The notes beneath the pieces were generated by a model. That model had not been told where the DNA came from. It did not search any database and saw only the letters and a program-made list of their open reading frames with translations. Of a stretch of 14,294 nucleotides of DNA, positions 1-7,437 are shown in pieces (position 1 is the stretch's first letter; every line of letters begins with the position of its first letter). Source of the DNA: CAVALG01 sp963589585. Lineage in GTDB: Bacteria > Bacillota > Clostridia > Oscillospirales > Acutalibacteraceae. The position numbers and the translations under genes are program-made. The stretch is from the NCBI GenBank assembly GCA_963589585.1, contig CAVALG010000059.1, forward strand, positions 1 to 14,294, in the 5' to 3' direction.

Positions 1-2131
1 AATCAATAGTTAAAATATCCGAATCGCTGCTGCTCCATTTAAGCCCTTTATCGTTCGTTTTTGCGGTAACCGTGAATTTATCGCCTACGGACAGGTGTTT
101 TATTTCCGGCAAATCGATAAATGCTTTTGAGGAAAATCCCGTAAGCGTTTGATCGGCATACTTTATTTGTATTTTAAGCCATATCGGATTTTCGGTATCC
201 TCAATATTAGCGGTATCAATTACGGTAACGGCGGACCCTCTTATTTGTTTTACAAAACTATTGGGATCATCGGCATTAAGCAGTATCCGATCGTATGCTA
301 CCGACGCACCGTCCCTGAAATTAAGCCAAGAACCCTCGTCAACATTTACGGTACCTGTTTTATTGGTACTGCAATTTGAAATTGACAGATATTTTTCATT
401 GTTTGAATCAAAATAATCGGAATTGTCGGTTATCATTTTCGAATAACCTGTCAGTTCATACCGGTCAACACATACTTCGACGCCGTTTAAATAACCGTTA
501 AACTCCGTAAAAAATTTACTTTTTTCTTCTGTCGGCGGTTCGTCATAATATACGGTAACGGTTTTACCGTTTAACCTTTGCAAATTATAGCCGTCATCAA
601 AACGCTTGATTGAATAAGTATATGAGTTAGCGTTTCTTGAACCGTCTCTGAACACGCTTTGATTATAGCATAACAGCGAATTTTCACCGTTTTCAGTAGT
701 TATGTAAACCGCTCCGTCGCGTCCCGTATCCTGCTGGTATACATTAATTACTCTGCCGTTTGCAACAGTGTAAATTTTTGTGGTCCAATCGAGACCGTCG
801 CATATGCACACAAGGTCTTTTCCCGAAGAATCGGAAAGAGAAACATATTTTGATATTACATCTTTATAATAATTTCTTTTAAGGAACGAGGTGAACATTT
901 TGCTGATTTTTTCGTACGAATTATCGGATAGTTTACCATAGTTTGACATATCGGCATTCATACAGAAAAAATCATTGCTCACATTGTTTACAAATGCATT
1001 TAACTCCCCGTCCGACCAAGATACATCAATATAAGTGTCGGCATAACCGTTCGTTTCTTCCGAATCGTCTATCGCAAAGGTGTGAAATACTATTCCGTTT
1101 TTGTCAGAATCGGCATAAATAAACACAGTGCCTGTATTTTCGATGCCGCTTATGTAATCCTCCATAATATAACCGTCTGTTCCGGCTGTTTTAAGATTAT
1201 CGCACCACGCGCCTGCAAAGTTTTTAATTACATACGCATATTCGTTATCGCCGTCACCGTCGAAATCCTCGGTTTTAAACAAACAACCCTCTTTGAATTT
1301 CTCGGATAAATATTGATTATATTTTTCAGCCAAAGTAATACCGTTGTTTGTAGAATAATATTTAGACAGCAGTTCCCCGTAAAATTCCGTATGCTCATTT
1401 ACGCCGAGTTTATCAAATTCCGAATCAAATTCTTCCTGCGTATCGAAATCTACACCGTTTAAATTTGCTGCTTCAACAACAAGCTCATCATCACCGTCTA
1501 AATGGCCTATGAATTTCCCTATGTTATCCCAACCGTTATTGCTCCATTTCTCAATAGAATTTTGTGTGATTCCCATCGTATAATAGCCGTATTCCAAAAT
1601 GACCGAATTATCCGATGATAATTTAATGCTTGCATCGCCTGCCTTGCCATTGTGTGTTACGGAAGACATAATGGGGTTTTCTATTGTGTCAAAAGCTAAG
1701 ACAGTGGTCTTATCGGGATACTGTTCGCTTTCAATCTCTAAGAACAGTTCTTTGCGGCCATCTTTATCGGCATCGATTACATAGCCGTTTTTTATTGCTT
1801 TAAACCTGTATTCCGTTGTTGCGGTCAATGCGGAATAATTTATATCGTCAAAAATTTCTGCCAACTCGGCATCGGAAAAATTGTCCTTTGGTTTAAGAGG
1901 CTGAAAAATTTCTAATACAATAATCACACACGCTGCAACCACTGACAGCAATATGGCAACCGCTAAAATCCTTGTCTTTTTTCTGTTTGGTTTTATATGT
2001 TTATCGTCCGACATTTTGCCGTCCGAGTGCTCGCTTACCGCCTCACCGCAAAACGGACACACATCAAACTGCGCATCGAAATCCTTTCCGCACTTGGCAC
2101 ACATATTGGCTTTTGGGGAGTTTCCGTTCAT
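1..2131 (-). CDS. Zinc-ribbon membrane-anchored protein with SH3-like and Big2 domains (C-terminus cut by window edge)
   Basis: The frame is open from the ATG at 2131 to the window edge (710 codons, no stop). The N-terminus has a zinc ribbon (Cys 11, 14, 25, 28), a basic stretch (about 48-54) and one membrane helix (about 55-76), so the ribbon should be cytoplasmic and the large remainder outside. The outer part has acidic Asp/Gly stretches resembling EF-hand or VCBS loops (about 120-131, 211-217, 287-296), then a bacterial SH3-like domain (about 592-673; 'WLNFRDG' and 'LTGFSSKAFIDL'), then the start of a Big2 immunoglobulin-like domain (from about 678; 'LKWSSSDSDILTID'). SH3 and Big2 domains commonly bind the cell wall or surfaces. 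The start is supported by a GGAGGG ribosome binding site 5 bp upstream. It lies 12 bp after the preceding gene, whose protein also begins Met-Asn-Gly-Asn before a similar ribbon. I infer a sensor or adaptor with no enzymatic domain visible; exact function unknown. Confidence 0.85.
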   Translation of the reverse strand, partial: MNGNSPKANMCAKCGKDFDAQFDVCPFCGEAVSEHSDGKMSDDKHIKPNRKKTRILAVAILLSVVAACVIIVLEIFQPLKPKDNFSDAELAEIFDDINYSALTATTEYRFKAIKNGYVIDADKDGRKELFLEIESEQYPDKTTVLAFDTIENPIMSSVTHNGKAGDASIKLSSDNSVILEYGYYTMGITQNSIEKWSNNGWDNIGKFIGHLDGDDELVVEAANLNGVDFDTQEEFDSEFDKLGVNEHTEFYGELLSKYYSTNNGITLAEKYNQYLSEKFKEGCLFKTEDFDGDGDNEYAYVIKNFAGAWCDNLKTAGTDGYIMEDYISGIENTGTVFIYADSDKNGIVFHTFAIDDSEETNGYADTYIDVSWSDGELNAFVNNVSNDFFCMNADMSNYGKLSDNSYEKISKMFTSFLKRNYYKDVISKYVSLSDSSGKDLVCICDGLDWTTKIYTVANGRVINVYQQDTGRDGAVYITTENGENSLLCYNQSVFRDGSRNANSYTYSIKRFDDGYNLQRLNGKTVTVYYDEPPTEEKSKFFTEFNGYLNGVEVCVDRYELTGYSKMITDNSDYFDSNNEKYLSISNCSTNKTGTVNVDEGSWLNFRDGASVAYDRILLNADDPNSFVKQIRGSAVTVIDTANIEDTENPIWLKIQIKYADQTLTGFSSKAFIDLPEIKHLSVGDKFTVTAKTNDKGLKWSSSDSDILTID

Positions 2132-2143
2132 TTTTACCCTCCG

Positions 2144-3427
2144 TTACTGAAGTTTTCCGTCCTTTTTATACCCGCATCTACAAACATCAACATCCGCGCT
2201 GTTTACCCTTGCACACTCGGGGCAAAACCAGCCGTTGTTTTTGTTCTCATTAAGTCTGTTTCCGCTGTTGATGATATCCTCATTTGTAAAGCCGCGTGTT
2301 ATCAATTCAGAATAGCATAAATGCCTGTAGTCTGCACTCCATTCTTTAAAATCAAAAAACCGCTTAACAATTTCGTCGGTATGTAATCTTTTAACCCCAT
2401 CTTGAAACGGCAGTGTTTCTGCTGTATCAGGATTATAATACTTCTTTAGGCTGCTGTTACATATCGGGCAGTTACAGTCATATGGACCTTCGCACCCACA
2501 ATTACCGCAATAATATGAATCAACAGCTTTTTTACCGTTGTTATTCGTATTACAGTAAGGGCAAATATCGGTCTTTATTGTGTTGCCGCAACCTTTGCAT
2601 ATATATGTGTGTTTGGTTTCGGCTTCACTCATTTTATTATCATAAACACAATAGCACGCAAATGCCGCAACCGCCAAAATAATTACTGCGACCGAAACGC
2701 CTGTAGACGAAAAAGTGAATTCTTCTGCCATATCATATTTTTCAAGTGCCGAATTTATATCTGACCTGTAAATTTCAATAAGCAGCGACGAAATGATCAT
2801 ACCGAATGACGCTAAAATTCCATGTGGAGTTTTATGCCCCTTATTTGACATAAGCATAACTAAATAAACTACTGCGGTTATTGCAGCGGCAATCATTAAA
2901 AGTATTGCGAATATGTATATTCCCGTGCTTACCTCATTGCTTGAAAGCAAACTGTTAAGCATTCTGCCTGGATTTTCAAGATAATTTAAGTAGTGTATTT
3001 TAGGGTTTTCAAAAATACCGATAATGCTGTCCTCGGTACTGAGTTTTGTCCATGGGGCAAGCCAGGCAAGCAGCTGCGCAGCCGCATAGCAAATAATCCC
3101 CCACCACAAATATTTTTTGTTTTGTTCCGACGCTGTATCGGAATTGTTTAAAGCATTATTGCCGCCAATCTCATTATCGACGGTATGCCTTTGGCTTACC
3201 GAAACACGGGACAGCGGTTTTGCCGTTCCTATGACAGTCGGCGCTGTAGCGGTATTTGCTGCCGTATTTGCAAATTCAACCGAATCCCGAGTTTCTTCAT
3301 CGTTTACAACTGTTCCGCAAAACGGGCATACATTAAAGCAATCGGCAAAATATTTTTTACAGTTTTTGCACCGTATTGCCGTTACAGTTTTTGCGGTTAC
3401 GGTTGAGTTGTTGCCATTCCCGTTCAA
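2144..3427 (-). CDS. Four-helix membrane protein with four zinc ribbons
   Basis: I chose the TTG start at 3427 (427 aa). It has AGGGGG 6 bp upstream and gives a Met-Asn-Gly-Asn N-terminus like the next gene's. An in-frame ATG at 3499 would overlap the preceding gene and lacks such support; GTG at 3430 is the nearest alternative. Domains: zinc ribbon 1 (Cys 20, 23, 34, 37); an Asn/Thr-rich linker (about 42-103); four predicted membrane helices (about 107-126, 168-193, 202-219, 242-262); then three more zinc-binding modules (Cys 277, 280, 289, 292; about Cys 307-323; Cys 402, 405, 416, 418). With an even number of helices, both ribbon-bearing ends should lie in the cytoplasm. No enzyme motif is visible. 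I do not recognise a named family. It may be a scaffold or adaptor for the kinases encoded upstream. Confidence 0.85.
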   Translation of the reverse strand: MNGNGNNSTVTAKTVTAIRCKNCKKYFADCFNVCPFCGTVVNDEETRDSVEFANTAANTATAPTVIGTAKPLSRVSVSQRHTVDNEIGGNNALNNSDTASEQNKKYLWWGIICYAAAQLLAWLAPWTKLSTEDSIIGIFENPKIHYLNYLENPGRMLNSLLSSNEVSTGIYIFAILLMIAAAITAVVYLVMLMSNKGHKTPHGILASFGMIISSLLIEIYRSDINSALEKYDMAEEFTFSSTGVSVAVIILAVAAFACYCVYDNKMSEAETKHTYICKGCGNTIKTDICPYCNTNNNGKKAVDSYYCGNCGCEGPYDCNCPICNSSLKKYYNPDTAETLPFQDGVKRLHTDEIVKRFFDFKEWSADYRHLCYSELITRGFTNEDIINSGNRLNENKNNGWFCPECARVNSADVDVCRCGYKKDGKLQ

Positions 3428-3433
3428 CACTAT

Positions 3434-3439
3434 CCCCCT
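3434..3439 (-). promoter_or_regulatory. Ribosome binding site deciding the TTG start at 3427
   Basis: The minus strand reads AGGGGG, 6 bp before TTG at 3427. This favours the short start over the ATG at 3499, which would sit inside the end of the preceding gene. Confidence 0.6.
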
Positions 3440-3473
3440 ATTTACACTGTGATTTTTCGGATAGACAAAACAG

Positions 3474-4337
3474 TTACTTTGCCTTTGTAATGCTGTCAAT
3501 CAGTTCTGCGTTTTCTTGAGATGTCGGACTGAGCGCGCAAACCGAAATCATATAGTTTTCGAGCTTTTTAACGCATATTGTATCGACCATATCCGTATAT
3601 CCGTTATTTATTTTAAATTCCGCCTTTGTGTAAGAGGTTTCCGCAACCTTGGCTTTAGAATATGCATCCGGTGTCGAATATGTGACTCCGGATATATCAT
3701 CTATCACCTTTATTGCCGCATCAAGATATTCCTTTTCATTATATTCCGGGTATGATGGCAATTTCTCATAACAAATGTATATTAATCCGGTTTTATCATC
3801 GGATATAAAATATATGCCGCAATCGGTAGTTGAATTTTCAACGGTGGAATACTCTGAAGAATCTGCTTCCGAAAAGCCTTCGGGAATTTCAAATTTGATA
3901 TTTGCCCACTCATTCACATAAACCGAACCGTCAAATTCACCCTTTGTGTAGTTTTCGGAACTGTTATCCGCCAAATTACCTGCCGTTCCGATACCTGAAT
4001 CGTAATATCCGTAGCCTTTACTTTTAAGGATATTTTCGGCAACTGCACCTATTGCCGCAAGCACAACCAGTACCGCCGCAACGATACCTATAATCAATCC
4101 GGTTTTCCTTTTCTTAGGTTTGCTTTGCGGAATTGACGACCGGCACATTTGCCCTACAGGCGGTTGTTGGTTATACTGATTTTGGCTGTACCCGGATTGA
4201 ACCGAAATTGTTTTATTGCTATTCATCATCTGTTCCTGTTCGGAGTCGGCAGCAATAAAATCCGAACCTCCGCACACTTGACAAAATTTCGCATTATCTG
4301 CTACAGCTGCATTGCAATTTTTACACTTTTTATTCAT
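3474..4337 (-). CDS. Zinc-ribbon single-pass membrane protein with unknown outer domain
   Basis: The protein is 287 aa. It begins with a zinc ribbon at the very N-terminus (Cys 5, 8, 19, 22), followed by a Gln/Ser/Asn-rich linker (about 31-72), a basic patch (KPKKRK, 73-78) and one membrane helix (about 79-101). A Gly/Tyr/Ser-rich spacer leads to a predicted extracellular domain (about 135-285) with 'NEWANIKFEIPEGF', a pattern common in lipoprotein-like or membrane-tethered domains of Clostridia that I cannot name. Basic residues before the helix favour ribbon inside and domain outside. It is the first gene after a 271-bp intergenic region holding a candidate promoter. It ends 46 bp before the TTG start of the next ribbon protein. 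The linker contains 'NKTISV', a weak relative of the K-T-x-G motif in two other proteins here. Function unknown; a sensor or adaptor is inferred. Confidence 0.88.
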   Translation of the reverse strand: MNKKCKNCNAAVADNAKFCQVCGGSDFIAADSEQEQMMNSNKTISVQSGYSQNQYNQQPPVGQMCRSSIPQSKPKKRKTGLIIGIVAAVLVVLAAIGAVAENILKSKGYGYYDSGIGTAGNLADNSSENYTKGEFDGSVYVNEWANIKFEIPEGFSEADSSEYSTVENSTTDCGIYFISDDKTGLIYICYEKLPSYPEYNEKEYLDAAIKVIDDISGVTYSTPDAYSKAKVAETSYTKAEFKINNGYTDMVDTICVKKLENYMISVCALSPTSQENAELIDSITKAK

Positions 4338-4400
4338 TTTTATTCTCTTTCTTGATTTTATTTTTGATATTTTATTTACTTATTTGCCAGTATTAAGCCA

Positions 4401-4414
4401 AGTATGACCATACT
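4401..4414. promoter_or_regulatory. 14-bp palindrome over candidate -10 (operator-like)
   Basis: AGTATG-AC-CATACT is a perfect inverted repeat with 6-bp arms and a 2-bp centre. It covers the candidate -10 hexamer (4407-4412) of the promoter reading toward the 287-aa gene. Position and symmetry suit a dimeric repressor site. No regulator is encoded in the window, so this remains inference. Confidence 0.4.
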
Positions 4415-4435
4415 AAAAAACAATGATGTGTTCAA
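4407..4435 (-). promoter_or_regulatory. Candidate sigma-A promoter for the three downstream zinc-ribbon genes
   Basis: On the minus strand, TTGAAC (4430-4435) and TATGGT (4407-4412) are separated by exactly 17 bp. Each matches the consensus at 4 of 6 positions. The start codon at 4337 lies about 70 bp downstream. The 271-bp gap is the longest in the window, which also suggests a new transcription unit. The call rests on sequence alone. Confidence 0.4.
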
Positions 4436-4469
4436 GTTGTTTTATTTTGGACTTTCTGCCAGAAACCGA

Positions 4470-4544
4470 CGGCATTGTTTTATCTGTTTTGCTGAATGCC
4501 GCAACCGCAGCGATATATGCCGTAGGTTGCAAATATCCTGCGGC
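4470..4544 (-). other. Structured intergenic segment after the PASTA kinase (possible terminator or attenuator)
   Basis: This segment between the kinase stop and the next promoter contains several exact inverted repeats. CGGCATT (4470-4476) pairs with AATGCCG (4495-4501). GCAACC (4501-4506) pairs with GGTTGC (4525-4530). GCCGCA (4498-4503) pairs with TGCGGC (4539-4544). CCGCAG (4505-4510) pairs with CTGCGG (4538-4543). Several are mutually exclusive. No run of T follows on the minus strand, so it is not a canonical intrinsic terminator. I recognise no riboswitch family. The rest of the 4338-4608 gap is AT-rich, apart from the promoter and palindrome listed separately. Confidence 0.3.
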
Positions 4545-4608
4545 TTCGCCTATGTAATAACATCATTTATATATTGTGACACATTGAAACTTTTCCTTAT
4601 TTTAGACT

Positions 4609-7437
4609 TTATTTTTCTTTGTATCTGACATACTTAACTGTATTGCTGACATCCTTTTGACCTGTTGGGTCAGATTTTGATTCCTTTTGTGACTCCTTAA
4701 AATAGTAATATGTATACACGGGATCCTGGTAATACCAACGGGTTCCATGACTTACATCATCATATGAGCGGTCAAAAAACCAAGAACATGTCTGACCGTC
4801 GGAAGAACAGGAAGGACCCCTGTATGAAGTAAGCCCGATACCACCGAAATTGGTTGTGTAAACATTAAGCGGAGAAGTAACATCGATTGTATGTCTTGTA
4901 CCTCCCGGAAATGTTGAATCCGTGCCGTATATATTGCCGTATTTACCCGTAGCTGTATTGTATCCCCACCCATAACGATGGTAATAAACATAATGCGTTG
5001 TTCTTCCTGTTTCGTATTGCTCGCTCCAAACATTTCGCGAACCGTTATTGGGATTGGAATATACCGGTCCTTGTGTTGCACCCCATGCTGTCCTTTTTGT
5101 ATCATATTTTGTCCAACCCGAAAGGGACGAAGCTGAACTTTCTGTATATTCTTTTAAAGTATAAGTCCACTTTGTATCCACGATCTTTGCATTAGCAGGC
5201 ATTTCCGAGGCTTTAACCCAACTGCTTACCAGTTTTTCAGACCAATGTGCATAGAGCGTGTGATTGTTTGAAGTTATAATTCCCGTATCTGATGTAATTT
5301 CACTTCCGCCCGAAGCAGCTGTATACCACCCGACAAATGTATAATAATCCCTTCTAGGTGTAGGTAGACTTCCGTATGTCTGACTGATATAAACTGTAGC
5401 AGTGCTTTTTTCTACATATCCGCCGTTTGCATTAAAAGTAACACTTACAGGTTGCTTTCCTTTGCTTACAACAATAGTCACACCGCTTCCCTTAATCTGG
5501 CTTGTTCCTGCCGCCGGAGTTTGGGAGATAACATTTCCTTTGGGAACATCGGAATTATAATTTTCAAGCACTTTAACCGCAAAGCCGACCGATTCAAGCG
5601 CCGACCTCGCCTGAGCTTCTGTTTTGCCTACCACCCCGGGAACCTTGACAAGTGATTTTCCGCTTGAAACCGTTAAAATTACCTTATCGCCTTTTTTCAC
5701 CTTCACGCCTGCTTTAACGCTTTGCCTAAGCGTCTTGCCCTCGGTAACACTGTCACTTTTCTCATATGTGATTGAAACCGATAATCCGCGCGATGCAAGA
5801 GCCTTTTCTGCCGTTTCTTTTGTTTGACCGACCACATTAGGCATATCAAAGGCAGCAGGACCGGTTGAAACAACAATCTTAATTTGTGATCCCTCAGGCA
5901 ACTTCTCGCCTGCCTCTTTGCTCTGGCTTATGACCTTTCCTGCAGCAACATTATCGTCACTTTTAGTTTCAATGATGGGTACCGCCAGACCTGCCTGCTG
6001 CAATTTTAAAATTGCATCTTCCTGTGTATCCCAAATAACATAAGGAACTGTGGAGATACCGTTTTGTGCCTCAACAACGCCTTTACCGCTGCTCACAGTC
6101 AACACTACTGTTTCATTTTCTTCTAAATATGAACCGCCTGTCGGGGTTTGAAGAACAATTTTGCCCGCCTCGATATATTCCGAAACAACATTTCCCTCGG
6201 GTGATGGAAATAGCTTTTGTTTTTGGAGCGCCGCAAATGCAGCATCCTTATCCATTCCCTCAACATCGGGAACAACCGCTATTCCCTCCGGAATAACTAT
6301 TTTATCCGAGAACAGCGACGAGAAACCGATAACCCCCGTTGCAAGCAAAACACCTACCGTAATTAATGCAGTCAACAATGCAGGAACGGTTATTTTCAGC
6401 CACAAGGGCCATGAATAAAGGTCAATCTTTTTAATTTTTCCGTATCTCCTTTTGACGGGCGGATCGGCGTTTAATTCATCCATAAAAGACCGAATATCAG
6501 GAGTGCGATCTTCAATTTGTACATTCATTGCATTAAGAATTGCGTTTTCCCTGTTTAACGAAATGTTTTTAACAAATTTCGCGGGGTCTTCCAATATATC
6601 CTTTTTCTGGCTCTCGATTTTTGCGCGGCGCTCCATTGCATCGGGCGGTGTTTTACCCGTAATCATTTTGTAAAGTGTGGCAGCCAAAGCATAAACATCG
6701 GTATGCGGCCCCTGATCGCCGCGGCTGCGATATTGCTCCTCGGGAGAATATCCGGGCTTTATTATTACCGTTAAACTTCTGCTGTGTGAAGTAGTAGCAT
6801 ACCGAGAAGCGCCGAAATCAATTAATTTCACATCTCCGCTTTTGGTTATAAAAATATTATCGGGTGCAATATCGCGATGAATAAGCCCCTCAGTATGAAC
6901 AATTTCAAGGGATTGCATAATAGGCCAAAGCATATTTACAGCATCATTTTCGGGTATGGTCTTTTCGCGTTTCAATCTTGCCGTAAGGGTTTCGCCGTCC
7001 AAAAATTCCATAATAATGTATGCCGTTTCATTTTCGGTGAAAGCATCAAATATCTTAACTATTCCCTGCTCGTTTTGAAACTTTGCCAAATGCTTTGCCT
7101 CTTCAACAAACTTGTTCATTCCATCTTTAAACTGTTCGCTTTTTTCGCCGTTAAAAACCGTAACAGATGATTGCCCGGGCATTCTTGTTGAAAACTCACT
7201 TGGGAGATATTCTTTTATGGCTACCTTTTGCTCAAGTTTGCCGTCCCATCCGATATAAGTAACACCGAAGCCGCCGAATCCCAAAACCCTGCCAACTATA
7301 TACCTGTCATACAGCAGCGCCCCCGGTTCCATATGTATCGCTTCTTCGGGCTTTGTACCCTCAACATATCCGCAATGGGGGCATATTTCAAATTCATCGC
7401 CGTACAACTCCATACAGCCCATGCATCTTTTACTCAT
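4609..7437 (-). CDS. Transmembrane Ser/Thr kinase with zinc ribbon, four PASTA domains and an InlB-type repeat
   Basis: This 942-aa Hanks-type kinase has an N-terminal zinc ribbon (Cys 5, 8, 19, 22). The kinase domain (about 46-325) shows glycine loop GFGGFG (53-58), catalytic Lys75, HRDIAPDN (187-194), DFG (207-209) and a Ser/Thr-rich activation loop. One membrane helix follows (about 345-372). Outside are four PASTA domains (about 386-452, 460-525, 531-594, 598-660), known in PrkC/PknB-type kinases to bind muropeptides or peptidoglycan. Then come an InlB/Listeria-Bacteroides-type repeat (about 663-732; 'VTFNANGG', 'FVGWYT', 'LYAHW') and a Tyr/Trp-rich C-terminal region (about 740-942) I do not recognise. 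The usual catalytic-loop Lys after HRD-I is Ala. The ATG overlaps the previous kinase's stop (ATGA), with AGGAGGGG inside that gene's end, so translation is probably coupled. This is not the housekeeping prkC: the surroundings differ and the ribbon and tail are extra. Confidence 0.95.
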   Translation of the reverse strand: MSKRCMGCMELYGDEFEICPHCGYVEGTKPEEAIHMEPGALLYDRYIVGRVLGFGGFGVTYIGWDGKLEQKVAIKEYLPSEFSTRMPGQSSVTVFNGEKSEQFKDGMNKFVEEAKHLAKFQNEQGIVKIFDAFTENETAYIIMEFLDGETLTARLKREKTIPENDAVNMLWPIMQSLEIVHTEGLIHRDIAPDNIFITKSGDVKLIDFGASRYATTSHSRSLTVIIKPGYSPEEQYRSRGDQGPHTDVYALAATLYKMITGKTPPDAMERRAKIESQKKDILEDPAKFVKNISLNRENAILNAMNVQIEDRTPDIRSFMDELNADPPVKRRYGKIKKIDLYSWPLWLKITVPALLTALITVGVLLATGVIGFSSLFSDKIVIPEGIAVVPDVEGMDKDAAFAALQKQKLFPSPEGNVVSEYIEAGKIVLQTPTGGSYLEENETVVLTVSSGKGVVEAQNGISTVPYVIWDTQEDAILKLQQAGLAVPIIETKSDDNVAAGKVISQSKEAGEKLPEGSQIKIVVSTGPAAFDMPNVVGQTKETAEKALASRGLSVSITYEKSDSVTEGKTLRQSVKAGVKVKKGDKVILTVSSGKSLVKVPGVVGKTEAQARSALESVGFAVKVLENYNSDVPKGNVISQTPAAGTSQIKGSGVTIVVSKGKQPVSVTFNANGGYVEKSTATVYISQTYGSLPTPRRDYYTFVGWYTAASGGSEITSDTGIITSNNHTLYAHWSEKLVSSWVKASEMPANAKIVDTKWTYTLKEYTESSASSLSGWTKYDTKRTAWGATQGPVYSNPNNGSRNVWSEQYETGRTTHYVYYHRYGWGYNTATGKYGNIYGTDSTFPGGTRHTIDVTSPLNVYTTNFGGIGLTSYRGPSCSSDGQTCSWFFDRSYDDVSHGTRWYYQDPVYTYYYFKESQKESKSDPTGQKDVSNTVKYVRYKEK
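7434..7437 (-). promoter_or_regulatory. ATGA start/stop overlap coupling the two membrane kinases
   Basis: The ATG of the PASTA kinase (7437-7435) overlaps the TGA of the solute-binding kinase (7436-7434). The ribosome binding site AGGAGGGG lies within the last codons of the upstream gene. This arrangement implies coupled translation and matched amounts of the two kinases. Confidence 0.8.

Noticed and set aside
1953..3452. Several plus-strand open frames of 65-111 codons
   Set aside because: They mirror the minus-strand ribbon proteins, are Cys/Phe/Arg-rich as antisense shadows usually are, and lack ribosome binding sites and domain features.
4404..4628. Possible 74-codon plus-strand gene in the 271-bp intergenic region
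   Set aside because: No ribosome binding site or recognisable motif, Cys/Phe/Ile-rich composition, and it overlaps the kinase 3' end and the promoter candidate.
4609..7437. Housekeeping prkC
   Set aside because: PASTA domains fit, but the N-terminal zinc ribbon, the Ala in the catalytic loop, the InlB-type repeat with its tail, and the absence of the usual rlmN/stp/rsgA neighbours argue for an accessory kinase.
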